A stretch of DNA of 14,098 nt from Halanaerobiales bacterium (lineage in GTDB: Bacteria; Bacillota_F; Halanaerobiia; Halanaerobiales; DTU029). The number at the start of each line of letters is the position of its first letter. Positions within the stretch are counted from its first letter, which is position 1. The notes beneath the pieces are model-generated. The model worked only from the letters and a program-made list of their open reading frames with translations, was not told the DNA's origin and searched no databases. Positions 1-6,244 of the stretch are shown here, piece after piece. A program made the translations under genes and the position numbers. Location of the stretch: contig JADQBV010000344.1 in NCBI GenBank assembly GCA_016278415.1, positions 1-14,098 of the forward strand, in the 5' to 3' direction.

Positions 1-62
1 CTATTCCCCCCATGGCAGCCACAACCACAGTTCATATTCCTATGAGTATTAGTTTTACACAC
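1..62 (-). CDS. Partial small cysteine-rich protein, start only (runs off left edge)
   Basis: The reading frame enters from a TGA at 80-78 and stays open to the window edge. The best start is GTG at 62-60: a GAAAGGAT-type ribosome binding site (79-72, minus) sits about 9 bases upstream. An ATG at 35-33 is in frame but has only a poorly spaced AGGA. From the GTG the visible protein is MCKTNTHRNMNCGCGCHGGN, with a dense CGCGCH metal-ligand-like cluster at residues 12-17. I do not recognise the family. A metal-binding or redox role is only a guess from the cysteines and histidine. A perfect promoter and a palindrome lie directly upstream, which supports a real, regulated gene. The rest of the protein lies outside the window. 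Confidence 0.4.
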   Translation of the reverse strand, partial: MCKTNTHRNMNCGCGCHGGN

Positions 63-81
63 TTTATTCACATCCTTTCAT

Positions 82-100
82 TAGTGATATAAAATCACTA
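82..100. promoter_or_regulatory. Perfect 7-bp inverted repeat in leader of the cysteine-rich gene
   Basis: TAGTGAT (82-88) and ATCACTA (94-100) are exact reverse complements separated by 5 bases. The element lies between the -10 box at 123-128 and the start at 62, so it falls in the 5' leader just after the expected transcription start. A further half-site-like GTCACTATA (109-117) lies nearer the -10. The position fits a repressor operator. A leader hairpin is the alternative. The regulator is unknown. Confidence 0.45.
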
Positions 101-122
101 TTTACAATATGTCACTATAAAC

Positions 123-151
123 ATTATAATCATACAAAGTTTTACTGTCAA
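123..151 (-). promoter_or_regulatory. Consensus sigma-A promoter (minus strand)
   Basis: Read on the minus strand this is TTGACA (151-146), a 17-base spacer, then TATAAT (128-123). Both hexamers match the housekeeping consensus exactly at ideal spacing. It points leftwards to the cysteine-rich gene starting at 62, and transcription should begin near 116. This is the best promoter in the window. Confidence 0.75.
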
Positions 152-552
152 GGACTTTTTAAATTATTTATGAAATTGGAGGTTTTAAGATGTTATTCAA
201 TATATAACTTTACAGAGTACTTTCTTTGTTTATATGATCTAATCACGAAAGTATGGGACTGAATATTTCAGCTATAATTGATTGTGATCTTTGTAAAATT
301 AGCAATAAAGTAGGTAATTATAAAGTTCAAAGTATAAAAATTTAGATAGAATTATGATAGAAGATAATGTAAAGTTGGCTGTGGTGATATTTTCTTGAAA
401 TTATTTAAGATAAAATTAACACTGTGGGAATAGTAAAACTTAGATATGTTATAAATTTAAATTGCGAAATTAATAAGAAAAAAGGTCTTTCTGAGGAATT
501 GTAGAATTTAATATATGAGTAGGTTCATTTTTGACTAGTAAATTAACTTGTT
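152..552. other. Gene-free stretch, nothing convincing
   Basis: This AT-rich stretch has stops in all frames. The only notable frame is an ATG ORF of 30 codons at 253-345 (plus) with no clear ribosome binding site, which I do not count as a gene. I see no terminator, tRNA or repeat array. It may be decayed coding DNA, but no protein similarity is recognisable. Confidence 0.5.
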
Positions 553-568
553 ATTCATATGTTATACA
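553..568 (+). promoter_or_regulatory. Extended -10 promoter of the mogA-like gene, with CcpN-box match
   Basis: TG-T-TATACA (560-568) is an extended -10 element 29 bases upstream of the ATG at 597. No good -35 lies at normal distance: the TTGACT at 531 is 26 bases away. TATGTTATACA (558-568) fits all 11 positions of the CcpN box TRTGHYATAYW as I recall it from B. subtilis. The 15 bases from 553 recur exactly in front of ccpN at 9080. One or two perfect 11-mer matches are expected by chance in this AT-rich window, so the operator reading is tentative. Confidence 0.4.
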
Positions 569-596
569 GAATATACCGTTTCAAGGGGGTCCTTAA

Positions 597-1097
597 ATGA
601 TCAGAGTGGCGTTAATAACTGTTGGTAAGAAAGAGTCAGCTAATAATCTATTAAAAAGAGAAGCAGTTGATAAATTGTTAAAAAAATTTCATGGAGAAGA
701 GGTATATTATAAAAATATATCAGGGGATTTTGGTACACTTCAAGAAGAATTGTTTAATATAACAGAAAGAGGACTAGCAGATTTAATTCTGACTACTGGT
801 GGTACTGGTTTTGCTAGAAGGAATGTTACTCCTGAGGCAACTATGGCTGTGATAGAGAGGGAGACACCTGGTATAACAGAATTAATGAGAAGAGAAGCAT
901 CAAAAAAGTTCCCTACTGTATCATTATCGCGGGGTAGGTCTGGAATAAGAAAGTCAACTTTAATTATTAACCTACCTGATGAAGAAAATGAAATTACAGA
1001 ATCTTTAAGGTCTCTTTTTGCTATAATTCCACAGGGCATTGAAGCCCTTAAAAAGGACTACACTAATCATAATTACCATGAATTAAAATTATGGTGA
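597..1097 (+). CDS. MogA/MoaB-family molybdopterin-binding protein, divergent
   Basis: This is a 166-residue single-domain MoCF-fold protein, the length of MoaB. Family hallmarks are TTGGTGFARR (66-75), VTPEAT (77-82), ERETPGITELMR (87-98) and LSRGRSGIRK (110-119). MogA enzymes adenylylate molybdopterin before metal insertion. Two features argue against an ordinary enzyme. The N-terminal SDRAS...YxDxSG segment is replaced by VGKKESANN. The Asp in RRDVTP, equivalent to E. coli MogA D82 and linked to catalysis, is Asn76. The other conserved acid survives as D44. The start has AAGGGGG with good spacing. No other molybdenum cofactor gene is in the window, so the partner pathway is unknown. Family is secure; activity is doubtful. 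Confidence 0.85.
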   Translation: MIRVALITVGKKESANNLLKREAVDKLLKKFHGEEVYYKNISGDFGTLQEELFNITERGLADLILTTGGTGFARRNVTPEATMAVIERETPGITELMRREASKKFPTVSLSRGRSGIRKSTLIINLPDEENEITESLRSLFAIIPQGIEALKKDYTNHNYHELKLW

Positions 1098-1103
1098 TTT
1101 AAA

Positions 1104-1222
1104 TAGCATATCTACCATTACATAGTGTGAATTTCCACCAAATTACAAACAAGATTTTTGATGTATTTTTCTTGGCCATACTAAATTAAAGGTTCTTCTT
1201 AATAATCGTTGGTAATATGCTA
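1104..1222. repeat. Long-range inverted repeat between convergent genes
   Basis: TAGCATAT plus ACCA (1104-1117) is complementary to TGGT plus ATATGCTA (1210-1222): 12 paired bases with a small internal bulge around a 92-base interior. It fills the gap between two convergent genes and might mark where their transcripts end. There is no T-run after either arm, so it is not a typical intrinsic terminator. Confidence 0.3.
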
Positions 1223-1239
1223 CTGATTAAATTTGTATA

Positions 1240-2139
1240 TTAAAATATCTTACTTATTATTAGGGTGATTACCAGTGTTAAGCCAAACTCTATATTCAAA
1301 CTGGCCATTTTTAAATCAATTCCAATTAAATCGCCTTGGCACCTTGCATAATATACAGTTTTAATTCTGCCTATAGCTACGGGTAGGGTAATAAAGACTA
1401 GGATGGTCCATACTGGAAGTAAATTATACCTAATTAAAACTATCATTGAAAGATAGGCTGAACTTATTAATAAATAATAACAGTATCTAGCTGCTTGAAA
1501 GCCCATTAGTACAGGAGCTGTTTTCAAGCCGTTTTTTTTATCTGTTTCATAATCCCTTAATTCATTAGAATGCTGCATTCCTGTTATCAGGAAGCTTACC
1601 GGTATCCCAACCCAGACAGGGTACCAACTCTGTATTCCAGTCTGTATATAATATATTCCCCAGACCATAATCACACCCATCCACAGAAAGATAGAAGGCC
1701 CTCCCAATCCATAATATTTATAGCTAATTGGTCTAGCGGTATAAAAGAAACCGGCTAAAGCCCCTATTGTACCTATTGTAAAAATAATCCAACTACGTTG
1801 AAGTGATAAATAGACACCAAAAGGAATACTTGCAAAAAAACAAGTTAGTCCAACACGGTAGAATTCTATGGGTTTAATTATATCTTTTACTTTATTCAAA
1901 CCACTGGAGCTTAATGATTCACCCTGATCTATTTCAATTAAATAATCATAGTAATCATTAATTAAATTTGTCCCTGTATGTATTAGTATTAAGGGTATCA
2001 TACTAATTAAATGTAAACGTATATTAAAACTTCCATAATAAAAAGCTAGTGCAGCGCCAACACTTGTTGAAACAGTTGTAGTAGCAAATCCGAAAGGTCT
2101 TATTGCAATTAACCAAGCTTTTAGTTTCTTCATTGTCAT
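1240..2139 (-). CDS. UbiA-family prenyltransferase, MenA-like
   Basis: This 299-residue polytopic membrane protein has about eight or nine hydrophobic segments. It carries both polyprenyl-diphosphate/Mg2+ motifs of the UbiA superfamily: NDYYDYLIEID at 61-71 and NELRDYETDKKNG at 192-204. The wording of both is closest to MenA (1,4-dihydroxy-2-naphthoate prenyltransferase), which attaches the isoprenoid tail to the menaquinone ring. No other menaquinone gene is visible, so another acceptor is possible. The start is the first ATG (MTMKK), since GGATGGGAG lies 7 bases upstream; the internal ATG two codons later has no better site. It is convergent with the mogA-like gene and divergent from the GH4 gene. 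Superfamily is sure; the MenA assignment is moderate. Confidence 0.85.
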   Translation of the reverse strand: MTMKKLKAWLIAIRPFGFATTTVSTSVGAALAFYYGSFNIRLHLISMIPLILIHTGTNLINDYYDYLIEIDQGESLSSSGLNKVKDIIKPIEFYRVGLTCFFASIPFGVYLSLQRSWIIFTIGTIGALAGFFYTARPISYKYYGLGGPSIFLWMGVIMVWGIYYIQTGIQSWYPVWVGIPVSFLITGMQHSNELRDYETDKKNGLKTAPVLMGFQAARYCYYLLISSAYLSMIVLIRYNLLPVWTILVFITLPVAIGRIKTVYYARCQGDLIGIDLKMASLNIEFGLTLVITLIISKIF

Positions 2140-2181
2140 TTTTATTCTCCCATCCTATTTTTAATATTTATATTTAATTAA

Positions 2182-2219
2182 AAGATAAAATCCTACCTAG
2201 TATATAGTATACTTATCTT
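2182..2219. promoter_or_regulatory. Nested inverted repeats in leader of the UbiA gene
   Basis: AGTATA-TAG-TATACT (2199-2213) is a perfect 6-bp inverted repeat. An outer pair, AAGATAA (2182-2188) and TTATCTT (2213-2219), overlaps it. It sits 43-80 bases before the prenyltransferase start and downstream of its candidate promoter. It could be an operator or a weak leader hairpin. Confidence 0.3.
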
Positions 2220-2420
2220 CTTATTATCACCATTAGTTGGAAGACTATGTATTAAACATGTATATTTAATTATACAATCATAGCAACATATTAAGAAAAT
2301 GATAAAGTCACGCCGTGGAAATAAATTGCTAACATAACAACATATTCATATAACATTACTCCATATACATTAATTGCTTTATGACTTAAAATAGTAATAG
2401 ATAGATAATGGATAGATAGA
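2220..2420. other. Divergent intergenic region, UbiA / GH4
   Basis: There is no coding frame here. On the minus strand, TATAAT (2274-2269) lies 17 bases after TTCTTA (2297-2292), a possible but weak -35 for the prenyltransferase. On the plus strand, TTGCTT (2375-2380) and TAGATA (2399-2404) with an 18-base gap are a possible GH4 promoter. CATATAACATT at 2347-2357 recurs exactly at 10947-10957 in the glpX-like promoter. Its reverse complement matches the CcpN box at 9 of 11 positions, which is common by chance here. Confidence 0.35.
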
Positions 2421-2422
2421 TA
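2397..2422. repeat. GATA direct repeat upstream of GH4 gene
   Basis: ATAGATAGATA occurs at 2397-2407 and again at 2412-2422, 15 bases apart. This may be a simple-sequence slippage tract or paired regulator sites next to the likely promoter. Confidence 0.5.
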
Positions 2423-2440
2423 TATGTACATTTACATATA
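2421..2440. promoter_or_regulatory. Perfect 8-bp inverted repeat before GH4 gene, candidate operator
   Basis: TATATGTA and TACATATA are exact reverse complements around CATT, ending 34 bases before the start codon and just upstream of the AAAGGAGGAG ribosome binding site. The placement fits a repressor site for a sugar-inducible gene, but no regulator gene lies next to it. Confidence 0.4.
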
Positions 2441-2474
2441 CCTATATTTACAAAATTTAAAGGAGGAGTTTTGA

Positions 2475-3791
2475 ATGAAGAAAATAGCATTTATTGGTGC
2501 AGGGAGTTTTGGTTTTACTAGGGTATTAGTTAAGGACATTTTGTCTTTTCCAGCTCTGGCTGATAGTGAAATTGCTTTAATGGATATTGATCCGAAAAGA
2601 TTGGCTTATATAGAGAAAGCCTGTAATAAGATTGTTGAGCAAGGAGGGTATCCTACTAAAGTTACAGCTACTACAGATAGAATAGAAGCCTTAGAAGGTG
2701 CAGATGGAGTAATTATTACAATTCTCCAGGGTGGTGTTGATGTCTGGAGGAATGATATTGAGATTCCTAAAAAATATGGTGTTGATATTAATGTAGGTGA
2801 TACCAGAGGACCGGCAGGGATTTTTCGTGCTTTGAGAACAATGCCTGTAATGCTAGATATTGCTAAGGATATTGAGAAATATTGTCCTGACGCAACAGTA
2901 CTTAACTATACGAATCCGATGGCTATGCTTATTCGTGCCGTACAGGGTCAATCAAATATAAATATTAATGGTCTCTGTCATAGTGTTCAGGGTACAGCAG
3001 AAATGCTTGCAGATTGGATAGGAGCACCTATGGAAGAGGTGACTTATCTTTGTGCTGGTATTAATCATCAAGCATGGTATCTTGACTATAAATGGAATGG
3101 AAAAGATGCTTATCCATTAATTCGAGAAGCGATTTCCAAAAAAGAAACCTATAATATAGAACAGGTCAGAAATGAGATGTACCTTCATCTAGATTATTAT
3201 GTGACTGAATCAAGTGGTCATAATTCTGAGTATAATGCCTGGTTCAGAAAAAGAGAAGATTTGATAGATAAATATTGTACAAATGGTACTGGTTGGAACC
3301 CAGGGGTATATGCTTATATTCGCGATGAATATCTAAACCGAGAGGAGACCTGGGAAGAAGAAATAAAAGAATGGTTAGCTAAAGAAACGGTAGACTTGGA
3401 ACGAGGCAAGGAATATGCTGCATATATTTTCAATGCTGTCTTTGGGGATAATCAAATGTTTGAATTTAATGGTAATGTGCGCAACTTCGGTTTGATAGAT
3501 AACTTACCAGAGGGGTGTTGTGTCGAGGTACCAGTACTAGCTTCAAAACGTGGTTTGGATCCTATACATGTCGGTGAATTACCTGCTCAACTAGCGATTC
3601 TAAACAATATAAATGCCCGTTGTGAAGAATTAGCAGTTGAAGGGGGACTTGAAGGAGACAGGAGAAAAATATTCCACGCTATAGCAATGGATCCCTTGAC
3701 TTCTGCAGTACTGAGTCTACAAGAAATAAAAGATATGGTTGACGAAATGTTTGAATATAATAAAGACTGGTTACCTCATTTTGATATATAA
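2475..3791 (+). CDS. GH4 alpha-galactosidase/alpha-glucosidase, MelA-like
   Basis: This 438-residue cytoplasmic enzyme belongs to glycoside hydrolase family 4, whose members use NAD+ and Mn2+ and cleave by oxidation/elimination. The Rossmann loop GAGSFGFT is at 8-15. The metal/active-site residues are present: NYTNPMAM at 144-151, CHSVQG at 168-173 (Cys168 metal ligand) and GINHQAWYL at 195-203 (His198 metal ligand). CHSVQG and CAGINH read like the MelA alpha-galactosidases rather than the 6-phospho-glucosidases, so raffinose- or melibiose-type substrates are likely. Alpha-glucosidase or glucuronidase activity is not excluded. Length is normal (E. coli MelA is about 450). A strong AAAGGAGGAG is 6 bases before the ATG. 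No transporter or regulator is adjacent. It is probably monocistronic, given the hairpin that follows. Confidence 0.9.
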   Translation: MKKIAFIGAGSFGFTRVLVKDILSFPALADSEIALMDIDPKRLAYIEKACNKIVEQGGYPTKVTATTDRIEALEGADGVIITILQGGVDVWRNDIEIPKKYGVDINVGDTRGPAGIFRALRTMPVMLDIAKDIEKYCPDATVLNYTNPMAMLIRAVQGQSNININGLCHSVQGTAEMLADWIGAPMEEVTYLCAGINHQAWYLDYKWNGKDAYPLIREAISKKETYNIEQVRNEMYLHLDYYVTESSGHNSEYNAWFRKREDLIDKYCTNGTGWNPGVYAYIRDEYLNREETWEEEIKEWLAKETVDLERGKEYAAYIFNAVFGDNQMFEFNGNVRNFGLIDNLPEGCCVEVPVLASKRGLDPIHVGELPAQLAILNNINARCEELAVEGGLEGDRRKIFHAIAMDPLTSAVLSLQEIKDMVDEMFEYNKDWLPHFDI

Positions 3792-3816
3792 AAAAGGTTA
3801 TAGATTTTATTAAAAG

Positions 3817-3834
3817 AAACCCCAATGGGTTTTT
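3817..3834 (+). terminator. Weak intrinsic terminator after GH4 gene
   Basis: AAACCC (3817-3822), a CAAT loop and GGGTTT (3827-3832) form a 6-bp hairpin running into T bases, 25 bases after the stop. The stem is short, so termination may be partial. Confidence 0.45.
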
Positions 3835-3960
3835 CCCGATTACTTTTTAAAAATTACAGATGTAATAAACTTAAAAGTGGAAGACTTAAGGGAAAGTATT
3901 CTAAGTTGTAAAAATTGACATCATCTTTTTTGACACGATAGAAAGGGGATAGCTCATATT

Positions 3961-5010
3961 ATGAAATCTAAATTATATGAAGAAATTAACATTAAAGGTA
4001 ATAAGATTAAAAATAGAGTTGTAATGCCGCCTATGGTCTGCTTTAACTGGTCTGATAAGAGCGGTATTATATCTGATGATCATTTAAAACATTATGAAGA
4101 AAGAGCAAAAGGTGGTACAGGACTTATAGTAATGGAGGCACATGCTGTTGATAAAGAGGGAAGACTTGCTGATAGTCAACCAGGGATTTGGTCAGATAAA
4201 CATATAGCTGGGCTGCAGGAGGTTGCCAGAAGGTGCCATAAATACGATGCCAAGGTTTTAGTACAGATCCATCATGCAGGGTATAAGACTGCAAAAAATG
4301 TCAGTGATGATATTATTGCTCCATCGGATTACCAAGATAAAAATGTTTCAGCCCGTGAAATAACATCAGCAGAGATCGAAAAACTAAAAAAGGATTTTGT
4401 TGAAGCGGCAATCAGGGCAGAGAAAGCCGGTCTTGATGGGGTAGAACTCCATCTTGCTCATGGATATATTCTCAATCAATTTTTATCACCAGATGTCAAT
4501 AAAAGGGAAGATAGGTATGGTGGTAGTCTTGAGGGAAGATTAACTATAGTTAAGGATATAATAGATAGTATAAAGCAGCAGGTCGCTGAAAACTTTATTA
4601 TCGCTTGTCGTTTTGGTGCAAATACCCCTGATCTTGAAACAGGTATTGAAGCAGCCAAAATACTGGAGGGCTATGGAGTAGACTTGATGAATGTCTCTGC
4701 TGGAATAGGAGAAGAGCCCTCTGTACCTGACGACTTTAAATTTAACTGGATTGTATATTGTGGTACAAAAATATATGAGAATCTTAGTATACCTGTGATT
4801 ATTGTAAATAAGATACGTAGACCGGAACAGGCTGAATATTTAGTAGACAATAATCTAACTGACATGGTGGCAGTAGGGCGTGGTTTACTGGTAGAGCCTG
4901 ATTGGGTTAAAAAGGGAGAAAAGGGTATTGCTATTAATCCATGTTTGGAATGTAAGACCTGTCTCTGGTATGAAAACGGTTATAAGTGTCCGGGTCGGAA
5001 AAGTAAATAG
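3961..5010 (+). CDS. Old Yellow Enzyme-family NADH:flavin oxidoreductase, short form with C-terminal Cys cluster
   Basis: This 349-residue TIM-barrel FMN enzyme is of the enoate reductase / 2,4-dienoyl-CoA reductase N-terminal type. The opening NRVVMPPMVC (18-27) puts Cys27 near the flavin, as in YqjM-like enzymes. HLAHGYILNQFLSPDVNKR (164-182) carries the substrate-binding His164/His167 pair; RYGGSLEGR (185-193) and VAVGRGLL (303-310) are further hallmarks. It ends with four cysteines (328, 331, 334, 343) where the larger enzymes bind a 4Fe-4S cluster. Their spacing (x2, x2, x8) differs from the usual x2, x3, x11-12, and the FAD/NADH domain that should follow is absent. It may therefore take electrons from a separate partner. 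The start follows AAAGGGGAT. The substrate is unknown; an unsaturated carbonyl compound is typical. Confidence 0.88.
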   Translation: MKSKLYEEINIKGNKIKNRVVMPPMVCFNWSDKSGIISDDHLKHYEERAKGGTGLIVMEAHAVDKEGRLADSQPGIWSDKHIAGLQEVARRCHKYDAKVLVQIHHAGYKTAKNVSDDIIAPSDYQDKNVSAREITSAEIEKLKKDFVEAAIRAEKAGLDGVELHLAHGYILNQFLSPDVNKREDRYGGSLEGRLTIVKDIIDSIKQQVAENFIIACRFGANTPDLETGIEAAKILEGYGVDLMNVSAGIGEEPSVPDDFKFNWIVYCGTKIYENLSIPVIIVNKIRRPEQAEYLVDNNLTDMVAVGRGLLVEPDWVKKGEKGIAINPCLECKTCLWYENGYKCPGRKSK

Positions 5011-5465
5011 TAATTATAATATCTGTTTCCAGCTCATAATATTAATTTCTTTTGTGCAAGAACTTTTGGCTAATTAGGTTTCAGACAGAAAAAATCTCTG
5101 CCAAGTTTGAGCCATTTAAGGATTAACTAGTATGAATAGATGTTTTTTTAGCTAATTAAGAGGATAAATAGGGGATCTTTAATGGTCTTTCTTATTTGTC
5201 TTCTTTTTTCTGTATAATATAAAACCAATGGGTACTGACGTTTAAATAATAGACGAAGAAGTATTCAATAACTAATGTGATTTGGGCATAGAAGTTCATG
5301 ATTATATTCTAGTATTATTTCTAATTTCTATTTGTTGTGGATAAAAGGAAATATACAAAATTAAATTGGATTATCTATGGTTTTTATTCATCAAATGCGA
5401 TATTATTAGTATATAAGTTATAAGATTTCAAAATTTAAATGGGTGATTTGAGATAGATGAGTTAA
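5011..5465. other. Gene-free stretch before broken methyltransferase
   Basis: There is no open frame. TATAAT at 5213-5218 lacks a convincing -35. GCTAATTA occurs twice (near 5069 and 5152). I looked here for the missing first ~90 residues of the methyltransferase in all three plus frames and found nothing recognisable, so that part is deleted or fully decayed. Confidence 0.5.
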
Positions 5466-6244
5466 CAGGCATGCTTTAGTGGGTATTTTATAAATGAATA
5501 TTCGGACTTGAAAAAACTAAATGTACAGGATCCACTCAAGGGAAAAAGAATGCTGGATCGTATCAATGCAGTAGAGCTATATAAAGAAGAAGTGGGAAAA
5601 GAGTTTCCTTTACTGGCTGGGTTGAAGGTGCTTTCGCAGAGGCCTTTGATCTCAGAGGATTTAATTTAATGATAGACTTGATTCAATCCCCTGACTTTGC
5701 CCATGAACTGTTGGAAATCTGTACTGAACAGGCTATTACTTTTGCTGAAGAACAGATAAAGGCTGGGGCTGACTTTATAGGAATCGGTGATGCAGCGGCA
5801 TCTTTAATCGGTCCAGCGCACTATAAGGAGTTTGTTCTTCCCTATGAAACAAGGATATGTAAAGCTATACACAAGGCGGGAGCCAAAGCAAAACTCCATA
5901 TTTGTGGGAACATATCGCCATACCTGCAATATACCCCTGAAACTGGCGCAGATATTGTAGATATAGACTGGATGGTAGACTTTAAAGAGGCTGTAAAGAC
6001 AATGTCCGGTAAGTGTTCTGCCTGTGGCAATTTTGATCCTGTACACATACTTTTACAGGGTTCGACAGAGCAGGTTAGAACTGCAGTAGAAGTTTGTATA
6101 GAGCTAGGAGATGAAACAACATTCATAGCAGCTGGTTGTGAAGTACCGAAAGACACACCATATGAAAATCTATATGAGATGCTTCAACTGCTGCCACAAT
6201 TGCTAGAAAAAAGGTATCATAAATATAATGGGAGGATTTTTTAA
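5466..6244 (+). pseudogene. MtaA/URO-D-type corrinoid methyltransferase, 5'-truncated and frameshifted
   Basis: The family (MtaA/MtbA/CmuA-like, URO-D fold) moves methyl groups between a corrinoid protein and a thiol or other acceptor. Frame 0 gives SDLKKLNVQDPLKGKRM (from 5502) and VELYKEEVGKEFPLL (to 5615), matching the middle of the family. The match then continues in another frame as WVEGAFAEAFDLRGFN from 5618. Adding one G at about 5614-5617 (CTGGCTGG to CTGGGCTGG) restores the expected LLGWVEG, so a single-base deletion explains the break. The first ~90 of about 340 residues are missing. The 3' part stays open from ATG 5669 as 191 residues with an intact zinc site: HIC (H77, C79) and GCEVP (C157), numbered from that ATG. 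That ATG has AGAGGA upstream, so a fragment might be made. The stop overlaps the next start by one base. Confidence 0.8.

Noticed and set aside
253..345. 30-codon ORF on the plus strand beginning MGLNISAII
   Set aside because: No clear ribosome binding site, no recognisable similarity, and it is short enough to be chance.
2397..2440. CRISPR-like or iteron array in the repeats before the GH4 gene
   Set aside because: Only two short simple-sequence copies, no regular spacers and no cas or replication gene nearby.
3915..3943. Two TTGACA boxes before the OYE gene as a promoter
   Set aside because: The best -10 candidates (ATAGAA, TAGAAA) are poor, and transcription would begin inside the ribosome binding site.
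5804..6156. Minus-strand ORFs over the methyltransferase fragment
   Set aside because: They lie opposite a clearly homologous plus-strand frame with intact zinc ligands.
5466..6244. True uroporphyrinogen decarboxylase (hemE)
   Set aside because: The HxC...C zinc ligands and GCEVPKDTP ending are those of the corrinoid methyltransferase branch, and the neighbours are RACo and a MetH-activation protein rather than heme genes.
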